From JADKFD01 sp050250665 (lineage in GTDB: Bacteria; Pseudomonadota; Gammaproteobacteria; Xanthomonadales; SZUA-5), in contig JBFWOF010000001.1 in NCBI GenBank assembly GCA_050250665.1, forward strand, positions 101,907-165,906: a DNA stretch of 64,000 nucleotides, in the 5' to 3' direction. Every line of letters begins with the position of its first letter. The stretch's first letter is position 1. The notes beneath the pieces were generated by a model, which was given only the letters and a program-made list of their open reading frames with translations, had not been told where the DNA came from and made no database searches. This document shows, in pieces, positions 8,568 to 16,380 of the stretch. Made by a program: the position numbers and the translations under genes.

Positions 8568-10487
8568 TCAGAATGCGTAACGTGCGGTGAAGGCCACGAA
8601 ATCACGGTCATTGATCAGATTGAAGTTGCCAGCGCCCATGAATCGGGTGTAGCTGACGTCCACGCTCCATTCATTGAGATAGTTGGCTTCGACACCGACT
8701 GTGAGCGAGCGACGACCCTCAAGGAAGTTGCCACCCGGACCCGGCGTGATGCCGTTGACGTCATGGTTGAAGGCAACACGCGGCGAGAGAGTGTAGGCAG
8801 ACCCGAAGGCATTGTTGTAATCGGCACGCGCCGCCAGACGGTAGCCCCACGAGAACTGCGTCGGGAAACCTTCATTCAGCGTTTGCGGATTGCGGAAGGC
8901 GCCAGTCAGGAAATCCGGACCACCACCGGTATCGGTACCGTCACCCTGGTAACGAAGCACATCCGGCGAGGGCAAATCCCAGACCTTGGTGAAACCCATT
9001 TCCAGTACCGATGCGATCTGATCGGCGGCAACCCAGTTGCCAGGCCCGAAGATCTTGGTGGCGGTGAACTGGAACTGGCTGATTTCGTGGCGATCCCAAC
9101 CGCGCACGTACTCACCCGGGCCGACGGATCCGAGCTGGCTGATGAAGCGGTTCACCGGCTGCGGGATCAGGTTGTTCAGCGGGCTCAGCGCCGTAAACAG
9201 CAGTTCGACGTCATCGATCTGCAAGGGCGCATTGGGGCGGTAGCTCAACTCACCCTGCAAGGCAATGCCCGAGGCCTCCAACGTGGTGTTGAAGCTGAAA
9301 CCGTAGAGTTCGATGTCTTCCGGGTATTCGGCAAAGTAGCGCGCCGAATTGGCATTCGCGTTGGTCACGCTGATGCCTGACAGCACCGGGATGCGACTAT
9401 GGTAGTTCAGGTAGTACAGACCGAACTCGGTGTTGTTCAGCTCCGGCGCGAAGTAACGGAAAGCCACGCCGTATTGACCACTCTCCTTGGCATAACGATC
9501 GGGGGCGCGTGGCACGGCTGCCGCACAAGCGCCTGAGCGCTGGATTGCCAGCGTGAACGGATCCAGACCCAGCGGGTTCTGACCGGCAAGAATGGCCGGA
9601 CAGGCTGCGAAATTGATCGGCTCCGGCACAAGGCCGAAGTTCAGCATCACGTAGTCACCGCCTAGCGCCGCAAAATCGTTGGTGCTGAAGTAGGTACCCG
9701 ACGGCTCCGGCTCGGTGATCTCGAACTCCGCCATGTACAGGGCTTCCATCGAGAGGTTCTCGTTGAAGCTGAAACTGGCGTGGATCATGTCGATCGGAAG
9801 AAAGGCCTCCTTCAGTTCGGAACCTGCAATGCGCAGTTTCGACACGTCGATCGGATTGACGACGTTGATGCCGCCCTGGATGAAGGTGCTCTCACCCCAA
9901 CTGACCACCTGGCGACCCAGGCGTACGGTGGAATCGACGTTGCCCATCTGGAAATTGGCGTAGGCAAAGAAGTCCAGCAACTGCGTGTCCTTGCCGACCT
10001 TCTGCTTGGCCAGATTGGTCAGGTCATTGCGGCGCTGGTTTTCGTAATCGTAGAAGGACGTGGCGCGGGCGAAACCACCGAAGTGTTCGCCATATTGCCA
10101 ACTCAGTTCGCCATTCCACTTGATGGCGTTGCTGAACACATCGCCCCGATCCCATTTGCGGTTGCCGTCATCGCTGTTGACCGAGAAGCGCCCGGGCAGC
10201 AGGCGCTGCTGAGCGTTCGGCAGAGCTGCCGGGAAGGGAATCCCGGTGGGAATGGCGGCAGACGGCGGTACCGGCGTAAACAGGTTGGCCTTGCCGATCA
10301 AGCCCTCGGAGGGCTTTTCAACGCGCGACTGGATGCCGTAGCTGAAGGTGTTCGAGGTGGTCAGCGAGAATTCGCCGCTGCTGTACTCGTAAGCCAGTGC
10401 GGGCATCGCGCCCGCCGCAAGGGCGACCGCGACGGCTGCAGTGAGCACGCGATGCTTCGGCGCGCGTGGGTTTCCGGTGAGCTTCAT
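8568..10487 (-). CDS. DUF1302 family outer-membrane protein
   Basis: 639 residues with a basic N-terminus and signal peptide (VLTAAVAVALAAGAMPALA). The body has alternating aromatic and polar strands and ends in an aromatic residue (FTARYAF), typical of an outer-membrane beta-barrel. The DUF1302 pattern is visible as SSGEFSLTTSNTFSYGIQSR at the mature N-terminus and VRLGRQVVSWGESTFIQGG in the middle. Together with DUF1329 it marks a known pairing near hydrophobic-compound uptake or export genes. Start 10487 is chosen because GGAGATCAAT precedes it; ATGs at 10499 and 10508 are possible. Substrate is unknown. Confidence 0.9.
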   Translation of the reverse strand: MKLTGNPRAPKHRVLTAAVAVALAAGAMPALAYEYSSGEFSLTTSNTFSYGIQSRVEKPSEGLIGKANLFTPVPPSAAIPTGIPFPAALPNAQQRLLPGRFSVNSDDGNRKWDRGDVFSNAIKWNGELSWQYGEHFGGFARATSFYDYENQRRNDLTNLAKQKVGKDTQLLDFFAYANFQMGNVDSTVRLGRQVVSWGESTFIQGGINVVNPIDVSKLRIAGSELKEAFLPIDMIHASFSFNENLSMEALYMAEFEITEPEPSGTYFSTNDFAALGGDYVMLNFGLVPEPINFAACPAILAGQNPLGLDPFTLAIQRSGACAAAVPRAPDRYAKESGQYGVAFRYFAPELNNTEFGLYYLNYHSRIPVLSGISVTNANANSARYFAEYPEDIELYGFSFNTTLEASGIALQGELSYRPNAPLQIDDVELLFTALSPLNNLIPQPVNRFISQLGSVGPGEYVRGWDRHEISQFQFTATKIFGPGNWVAADQIASVLEMGFTKVWDLPSPDVLRYQGDGTDTGGGPDFLTGAFRNPQTLNEGFPTQFSWGYRLAARADYNNAFGSAYTLSPRVAFNHDVNGITPGPGGNFLEGRRSLTVGVEANYLNEWSVDVSYTRFMGAGNFNLINDRDFVAFTARYAF

Positions 10488-10529
10488 ATTGATCTCCATG
10501 GTGATCATTCCGGGTTCGCGTCGAGTGCG

Positions 10530-12731
10530 TTACTGCGTGCGAATGACAGAGGTGTCGGTGACCGGCACCGTGGTGCCACCCGTCAGCAACATCGCAGCCA
10601 TCTGCCGTTGCATCTCTACCGTGGCAGCAGCCGATGAGGCTGGCGACAGCAAGGAACCGTGATCGCCCTTGATGAAGCGGACGGCGCCACGGACGCCATT
10701 GGCATTGGCCGTGCTCTGGGTGATCGTGGACAGACCCATGTAAGCGATCAGCGGTTCGGTACCGGCCAGCGGTGCGCCGGAAACGGTGTTGGGAATGACT
10801 TGATCCGGAAGCGAACCGGCGCTGCCCACCACTTCGTGCAACAGAATGCGCTTGTTGGTCGTCAGTCGAGCGTAGTTGATCGGGTCAGCCGAATCGATCA
10901 CGGTCTGCGTGATCAGCAGGAACTGACCCAGCGTCCCCGGGAAGCGCGGATCGGTGGTCGTCAGACCTGCCGCAGCCGCCACGCCAGCGCGAATACGCGG
11001 ACCGAAGGTCGGACTGCCATTGAGCAGATAGGAGATTTGCCCACCCGGCACACTGAGTACGGCAACGTTGACGGTCGGTTCCAGCGCCATGAACACCGTG
11101 CCGGCGATCGAACCCAGTGACTGACCGACAAATCCGATGCGCGAACCGTCGAAGTCAGGCACCTCATTACCGTTCACGTCCATGCTCGGCACCGACAGGG
11201 CCAGCACCGACAGATCCGCTTCCGCCTGACGCAGGTTGTCGCGCGACGTCAGCAGACTGGCGAGATTGATCGAATGCGCGCCAGAGTCGTCGACCACGCC
11301 ATCCGGGCCCGGAGCACCAGTGGTGTTGTTGATCAAGTCCACATCGAAGGTGCGCTCGCGGGCACCCAGAGCGGCGAAAGGCGTGTTACCGATGTAGAAC
11401 GGGCGGCAAGCATCAGCCGGATTGGTCGGCGAAGCACCGTGCAGCGGCTGATCGATGGACACGACCGCAAATCCTGCCTGGGCCATGGTGGCGGAAATCG
11501 CCAGCATGTCGCAGCGGTTGCGAGTGACACCGTGCTGGAAGATGGCGACCGGCCAGCCAGACGCCGGACGGGTCTGTCCCGAAGCCGCGTTCGGCAGAGT
11601 CACCAACACCGGCACCGTGACCGAGGTCGTGCGCACGGGAATCGGATTGGCGACGGTCAGGTTGGTCGACGTGGGATCCAGACCGAGCGCATTGAATGGC
11701 GGCACGTAACCACCCGGAGCGGCCTTCCAGAACCCGGTCAACACCGCCGACGGCGGCGCGGCCGGCGTACCAGTGCCCGGAGCAGTCAGGTAATAGGGCA
11801 AGGTAATGACGCCGATGTAGATATCGGCGATTGGCGGAAGCCCGGCAGCAGCCGTGGTCAACCCCGTGAAGGCGAAGCGTGAAGGCGCCGGCTGCGCCTG
11901 CGCACGCAGGGCCCGCAGGGTCGGAGACACGCCCTGGGTATTGACCACCCAGGAGATGACGATATCCGGGGCAGACACTCCAGCGCTGGCTGCTGCCGCT
12001 TCCTGGGTGTTGGTCAACTGACGCAGCGGCTCGAGCGGACAGGCCTGGGCGACAGTCAACAGCGGATCCAGCGAAACGCAGTTGGCGCCCGTGCCCGAGG
12101 ACAGCGGCGTCGTTCGCTTCGCCAGGAAATAGGTCAGGTCAGGCGTCGCGTTATTGCCCGCCGTATCGGTGACACCCTTGGTGATCACGGCCATGTACGA
12201 CTTAAGCTCTTCCAGCGGCTTCGTCGGGACGATGGCAAGTGTCCTGCCGGTGGCATCGGTGGTTGACACCGCGACCACGTATTCCGCCGGGGAAGTCAAT
12301 TCGCGCACGACCCGCTGAACCGCGCCGGTCGCCGGGCCTGAAGTCACGATCTGGACTTCGAACATGCGCACGGTCTGCCCGGCCACCAGCGACGAAGGCG
12401 CGATGGCTGCACTGAACGTGGTGGACCAGGCAGCGCTGGTGCTGAATCCGTCCAGCGCGTTCAGCGCGACTGTCGGGTCGCTGAAGTTGTTCGGGTTGGC
12501 CGCCGGCGCATTCACGGTCAAATCCCGGCTGCCCTGCAGCAATAGATTGTTGGGGAACGGAATGGCCGCCACAGCAGTATCGAATCGCGCGGTCATGATG
12601 CCGCTGACGAAGGTGCCGTTGGTGTTGGTGGCTGGGGGTTGCGGGGTAGCCCGCGGGCTGTTGCTGCTGCCTGAGCAAGCGCCCAACAGGAGACCGGCGA
12701 TAGCCAGTGGAACGAGCCGCTGGAGGTGCAT
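10530..12731 (-). CDS. Lipase-like lipoprotein (Pla-1/cef extracellular lipase family)
   Basis: 733 residues. The N-terminus MHLQRLVPLAIAGLLLGACS is a lipoprotein signal peptide with lipobox LGAC, so the mature protein is predicted to be acylated. It begins with the virulence-factor lipase N-terminal pattern (ARFDTAVAAIPFPNNLL) and continues into an alpha/beta-hydrolase with the nucleophile elbow GQSLGS (in VGQSLGSIAGTVF) and FQHGVTRNRCD for the oxyanion region. A C-terminal GDHGS may supply the catalytic His. The start at 12731 rather than 12830 is set by the lipobox and AAAGGAA upstream. It is the first gene of the unit with DUF1302 (42-base gap) and DUF1329; a role in hydrolysing lipid esters handled by the cluster is inferred. 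Confidence 0.87.
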   Translation of the reverse strand: MHLQRLVPLAIAGLLLGACSGSSNSPRATPQPPATNTNGTFVSGIMTARFDTAVAAIPFPNNLLLQGSRDLTVNAPAANPNNFSDPTVALNALDGFSTSAAWSTTFSAAIAPSSLVAGQTVRMFEVQIVTSGPATGAVQRVVRELTSPAEYVVAVSTTDATGRTLAIVPTKPLEELKSYMAVITKGVTDTAGNNATPDLTYFLAKRTTPLSSGTGANCVSLDPLLTVAQACPLEPLRQLTNTQEAAAASAGVSAPDIVISWVVNTQGVSPTLRALRAQAQPAPSRFAFTGLTTAAAGLPPIADIYIGVITLPYYLTAPGTGTPAAPPSAVLTGFWKAAPGGYVPPFNALGLDPTSTNLTVANPIPVRTTSVTVPVLVTLPNAASGQTRPASGWPVAIFQHGVTRNRCDMLAISATMAQAGFAVVSIDQPLHGASPTNPADACRPFYIGNTPFAALGARERTFDVDLINNTTGAPGPDGVVDDSGAHSINLASLLTSRDNLRQAEADLSVLALSVPSMDVNGNEVPDFDGSRIGFVGQSLGSIAGTVFMALEPTVNVAVLSVPGGQISYLLNGSPTFGPRIRAGVAAAAGLTTTDPRFPGTLGQFLLITQTVIDSADPINYARLTTNKRILLHEVVGSAGSLPDQVIPNTVSGAPLAGTEPLIAYMGLSTITQSTANANGVRGAVRFIKGDHGSLLSPASSAAATVEMQRQMAAMLLTGGTTVPVTDTSVIRTQ

Positions 12732-12780
12732 GCGCGGATTCCTTTTCTTGGTAAACGGGACGGGATGAGACGATCTGATG

Positions 12781-12838
12781 ATAAGTAGTGCTGTCAATTG
12801 AACGCAACACAAAACTAACGTTTGGATCAACTACTTAT
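12781..12838. promoter_or_regulatory. Widely spaced inverted repeat upstream of the lipase operon
   Basis: Nine-base arms ATAAGTAGT (12781-12789) and ACTACTTAT (12830-12838) are exact inverted copies 40 bases apart, in an AT-rich stretch upstream of the lipase-lipoprotein start. A weak promoter (TTGCGT, 17 bases, TTATCA on the minus strand) lies between and over the arms. It could be a paired operator; this is inference. Confidence 0.35.
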
Positions 12839-12958
12839 GCTGCAGCGCAGCAGTTGGCGGCGGACCGAATCTGCGCTTCCGCGCGAGATCCGGCGATGCG
12901 CCGAATCCCGCATACGGTCGCGACTTGATGCGCCGCAGGGCAATTTTCGATGCCCTGA

Positions 12959-13969
12959 TCAGGCCCGCATCATGGCCAGCGCGGTGTCCAGCATGCGGTT
13001 GCTGAAGCCCCATTCGTTGTCATACCAGGCACACACTTTCACGAGTGTCCCGCCCATCACTTTGGTCAGCGTGGCGTCGTAGATCGACGAGCGCGGATCG
13101 TGATTGAAATCCACCGACACCAGCGGCTTGCGGTTGAGCCCGAGAATTCCAGCCAATGGTCCATCTGCTGCAGCCTGAACCAGTTGGTCGATTTCGGCAA
13201 CCGTGGTCTCCCGCGCAGCAACAAAGCTGAGATCGACCACCGAGACGTTGATGGTGGGAACGCGCATGGCAAAACCGTCCAACCGACCGTTAAGTTCGGG
13301 CAGGACCAGGCCCACTGCCGCAGCGGCTCCGGTCTTCGTCGGAATCTGCGACATCGTGGCCGAACGCGCCCGGCGCAGGTCGGAGTGATAGACGTCGGTC
13401 AGAACCTGGTCATTGGTATAGGCATGGATCGTGGTCATCAACCCATGGACGATACCCACGCCGTCATGCAGCACCTTGGCCAGCGGCGCCAGACAGTTGG
13501 TGGTGCAGGAGGCGTTGGACACCACCGTGTGCTCTGCCTTCAAGGTGTGATGATTGACACCGTAGACCACCGTCGCATCGACGTCGGCGCCACCGGGTGC
13601 GCTGATCAACACCTTCTTGGCTCCGCCGGCCAGATGCTGCCCAGCCTTGGCCTTGGAGGTGAACAGGCCGGTGCACTCCATCACGACATCCACGCCCAGT
13701 TCGGCCCACGGCAACTTGGCCGGATCGCGCTCCGCCAGCGCACGAATGCGGTCGCCGCCGATCACCAGCGAATCGCCGTCCACACCCACTTCCTTGCCGA
13801 AGCGACCATGAGCCGTGTCGTACTGGGTCAGATGCGCATTGGTGGCGGCATCTCCGAGATCGTTCACGGCGACGATCTGAATCTCCTGACTGCGGCCAGA
13901 CTCGTAGAGGGCCCGCATGATGTTGCGGCCGATGCGGCCATAACCATTGATACCGACGCGTAAAGGCAT
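12959..13969 (-). CDS. gap: Type I glyceraldehyde-3-phosphate dehydrogenase
   Basis: 336 residues, standard for the family. The NAD-binding start MPLRVGINGYGRIGRN, the catalytic cysteine in SNASCTTNCLAP (about residue 155), the catalytic His in TTIHAYTNDQ and the closing CAWYDNEWGFSNR are all intact. It oxidises glyceraldehyde-3-phosphate to 1,3-bisphosphoglycerate in the cytoplasm. The open frame reaches 14050, but the ATG at 13969 begins the Rossmann motif exactly. It stands alone on the minus strand, divergent from the initiator tRNA. Erythrose-4-phosphate dehydrogenase is a close relative, but the sequence reads as ordinary GAPDH. Confidence 0.95.
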   Translation of the reverse strand: MPLRVGINGYGRIGRNIMRALYESGRSQEIQIVAVNDLGDAATNAHLTQYDTAHGRFGKEVGVDGDSLVIGGDRIRALAERDPAKLPWAELGVDVVMECTGLFTSKAKAGQHLAGGAKKVLISAPGGADVDATVVYGVNHHTLKAEHTVVSNASCTTNCLAPLAKVLHDGVGIVHGLMTTIHAYTNDQVLTDVYHSDLRRARSATMSQIPTKTGAAAAVGLVLPELNGRLDGFAMRVPTINVSVVDLSFVAARETTVAEIDQLVQAAADGPLAGILGLNRKPLVSVDFNHDPRSSIYDATLTKVMGGTLVKVCAWYDNEWGFSNRMLDTALAMMRA

Positions 13970-14133
13970 GATGTACTCCAGGAACGACGAGGGATGCCTC
14001 ATACTAGCGAGCGCGCCGTCTCTATGCGATGCGTCTGCGACGACCTTCAAGCGGAAGAATCGACCGCGCTGTCGCCATGGCCGCGGGATTTTCCACGAGT
14101 GTGCCGAGCTAACGGAAAACAGATCCGGAGGCC

Positions 14134-14162
14134 TTGCTAATCGAACGAACGCAGGCTACTAT
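14134..14162 (+). promoter_or_regulatory. Promoter of the initiator tRNA
   Basis: A -35 TTGCTA (14134-14139) and -10 TACTAT (14157-14162) are separated by 17 bases and end 13 bases before the tRNA, the layout of a strong sigma-70 tRNA promoter. Confidence 0.7.
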
Positions 14163-14175
14163 GGTGAGCTTCTGG

Positions 14176-14252
14176 TGCGGGGTGGAGCAGTCAGGCAGCT
14201 CGTCGGGCTCATAACCCGAAGGTCGCAGGTTCAAATCCTGCCCCCGCTACCA
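14176..14252 (+). tRNA. metY: Initiator tRNA-fMet (CAT)
   Basis: 77 bases including the encoded CCA. The anticodon stem carries the three consecutive G:C pairs of initiator tRNAs (TCGGG-CTCATAA-CCCGA), the T arm reads GCAGG-TTCAAAT-CCTGC, and the acceptor end pair 1:72 is a non-Watson-Crick T/T, in keeping with the initiator rule of an unpaired first position. Its place just upstream of rimP-nusA-infB matches the classical metY locus of gammaproteobacteria. Confidence 0.96.
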
Positions 14253-14267
14253 ATGGTTTTCGACAGA

Positions 14268-14289
14268 AAGCCTCTTCGGAGGCTTTTTT
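14268..14289 (+). terminator. Rho-independent terminator/attenuator between metY and rimP
   Basis: Seven-bp stem AAGCCTC / GAGGCTT closed by a TTCG tetraloop and followed by further T residues, 15 bases past the tRNA. It lies before the rimP start, so some readthrough must feed the nusA operon unless another promoter is used. Confidence 0.85.
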
Positions 14290-14320
14290 GTTGCCCGAAT
14301 TTCACCGATGCCGGGGTTGC

Positions 14321-14830
14321 ATGGCTGCGCAGCGAAAGGCGGAAATCGAGGGTCTGCTTGGCCCCACGGTGCAGGCACTGGGACTCGAATTGTGGGGCAC
14401 GGAACTGGCGCTGTCGCGCGCCGGCGGCCTATTGCGCCTCTATATAGACCACCAGGACCGGCCGATCACGCTCGAAGACTGCGAGCAGGTAAGCCGTGAG
14501 GTCTCTGCTTTGCTGGACGTGCACGACCCGATTACGGGCAATTACACGCTGGAAGTCTCGTCGCCCGGTCTCGACCGTCCCCTCTACGGTGCCGAACAGT
14601 ACGCCCGCTTCATCGACAGCGATGTGCGTGCGACGACGGCGCTGCCGATCAATGGCCGCAGACGCTTTCAGGGCCGTATTGTCGGCGTCGAAGACGGTCA
14701 GGTGACTCTGGCAACGGATACCGGCCCGGTGGTTTTGTCTGTGGCTGACATTGAAAAGGCGAAACTGGTCCCGCGATTCACGCCGCAGGCGGCGTCGCGT
14801 TCCTCTCGCAAAGGAAAGAAAGATGAGTAA
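14321..14830 (+). CDS. rimP: Ribosome maturation factor RimP
   Basis: 169 residues. The family pattern is clear: LGLELWGTELALSRAGGLLRLYID, then ITLEDCEQVSREVSALLD, then LEVSSPGLDRPL. RimP acts in 30S subunit maturation. Its stop overlaps the nusA start (ATGAGTAA), indicating coupling. The frame opens at 14288 inside the terminator hairpin; the ATG at 14321 fits homologue length and is preferred, although GGGG only 5 bases before it is a modest ribosome site. Confidence 0.95.
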   Translation: MAAQRKAEIEGLLGPTVQALGLELWGTELALSRAGGLLRLYIDHQDRPITLEDCEQVSREVSALLDVHDPITGNYTLEVSSPGLDRPLYGAEQYARFIDSDVRATTALPINGRRRFQGRIVGVEDGQVTLATDTGPVVLSVADIEKAKLVPRFTPQAASRSSRKGKKDE

Positions 14831-16322
14831 GGAAATGCTGCTGGTTGCCGATGCGGTTGCCAACGAGAAGGGCGTGCCGCGCGCTGTCATCTTTGATGCC
14901 CTCGAGGCAGCACTGGCCTCCGCTGCCAAGCGCAAGCATGGCGGCGACATTCTCACGCGCGTGGTCATTGACCGTGTCAGCGGTGATTACAAGACCTTCA
15001 GGCGCTGGGAAGTGATTGAAGACGACGCGCCACTGGAGTTTCCCGAGCGCCAGTCGGCCCTGACTGTCGCCATCGAAACCGATCCGAAGGTCGAGGTCGG
15101 CGGCTTCATCGAGGAACCCATCGAGAACGCCGAGTTCGGTCGCATCTCGGCGCAGGCGGCCAAGCAGGTCATCGTCCAGCGCGTGCGCGAAGCCGAGCGT
15201 GCCCAGGTCGTCGACCAGTATCAGGACAAGGTCGGCAGCCTGGTGACGGGCATCATCAAGCGCATCGAACGCGGCCATATCTATCTGGATCTGGGCGGCA
15301 ACGCCGAGGCCATCATCCTGCGCGAACGCGTGGTTCCGCGCGAGAACTTCCGCGCCGGCGATCGTGTGCGCGGCATTCTCTACGATGTGCGCACGGAAGC
15401 TCGCGGACCGCAGTTGTTCGTGTCGCGAACGGCGCCCGAGTTCATGATGGAGCTGTTCAAGCTGGAAGTGCCTGAGGTCGGTCAAGGTGTGGTGACGGTC
15501 ATGGCCGCTGCCCGCGACCCCGGCGATCGCGCCAAGATTGCAGTGCGCGCCAATGACAATCGCACCGACCCGGTAGGCGCCTGTATCGGCATGCAGGGTT
15601 CGCGCGTCAAGGCCGTGTCGAACGAGCTCAATGGCGAACGTATCGACATCGTGCTGTGGAACGACAACCCGGCGCAGTTCGTCATCAATGCGATGGCACC
15701 GGCGGAAGTTCAGTCCATCGTCGTGGACGAAGAAAAGCACGCCATGGATCTGGCGGTGGCAGAGGACAAGCTGTCCCAGGCCATTGGCCGTGGTGGACAG
15801 AATGTGCGCCTGGCCAGCAAGCTCACCGGTTGGCAGCTCAACGTCATGACTCAGGCTCAGGCGCAGGCCAAGAGCGAAGCCGAATCTACCCAGGCGGTCG
15901 AGATGTTCGTCGAGAAGCTGCAGGTCGACGAGGAAATCGCCGCGATCCTGGTGCGCGAGGGCTTCAGCAGCGTCGAGGAAGTGGCCTACGTCCCGGCGGG
16001 CGAACTGCTCTCGGTCGATGAATTTGATGAAGACCTGGTCGAGGAACTGCGGGCGCGGGCTCGCGACGCCCTCCTGACCGAAATGATCGCGAAGGAAGAG
16101 GCGCTCGAAGAGCACCGCCCCGACGATTCCCTGCTCGCAGTCAACGGCATGGACGAGGCCACGGCCTTCGCCCTCGCCGGCCAGGGTATCCGCACCCGGG
16201 AAGACCTCGCCGATCTGGCGGTGGACGAATTGATGGAAGTCGAAGGCATGACCGAGGAGCGCGCCGCGAGTCTGATCATGACCGCGCGTGAACCTTTGTT
16301 TGCCGGCGAGAACCAGGCTTGA
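14823..16322 (+). CDS. nusA: Transcription termination/antitermination factor NusA
   Basis: 499 residues, the usual length. The N-terminal RNA-polymerase-binding domain is followed by an S1 domain (about residues 131-200, VGSLVTGIIKRIERGHIYLD), two KH domains (with AIGRGGQNVRLAS near residue 320) and two C-terminal acidic helix-hairpin-helix repeats as in Escherichia coli. It controls pausing, termination and antitermination. It overlaps rimP by 8 bases and precedes infB by 58 bases. The ATG at 14823 begins the standard MSKEMLLVADAVANEKG start. Confidence 0.97.
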   Translation: MSKEMLLVADAVANEKGVPRAVIFDALEAALASAAKRKHGGDILTRVVIDRVSGDYKTFRRWEVIEDDAPLEFPERQSALTVAIETDPKVEVGGFIEEPIENAEFGRISAQAAKQVIVQRVREAERAQVVDQYQDKVGSLVTGIIKRIERGHIYLDLGGNAEAIILRERVVPRENFRAGDRVRGILYDVRTEARGPQLFVSRTAPEFMMELFKLEVPEVGQGVVTVMAAARDPGDRAKIAVRANDNRTDPVGACIGMQGSRVKAVSNELNGERIDIVLWNDNPAQFVINAMAPAEVQSIVVDEEKHAMDLAVAEDKLSQAIGRGGQNVRLASKLTGWQLNVMTQAQAQAKSEAESTQAVEMFVEKLQVDEEIAAILVREGFSSVEEVAYVPAGELLSVDEFDEDLVEELRARARDALLTEMIAKEEALEEHRPDDSLLAVNGMDEATAFALAGQGIRTREDLADLAVDELMEVEGMTEERAASLIMTAREPLFAGENQA

Positions 16323-16380
16323 AAGTACACGATGCGCGGCACACGAGCTGCCGCGGTCGACGCTGAATTTGGAGAAGTGC

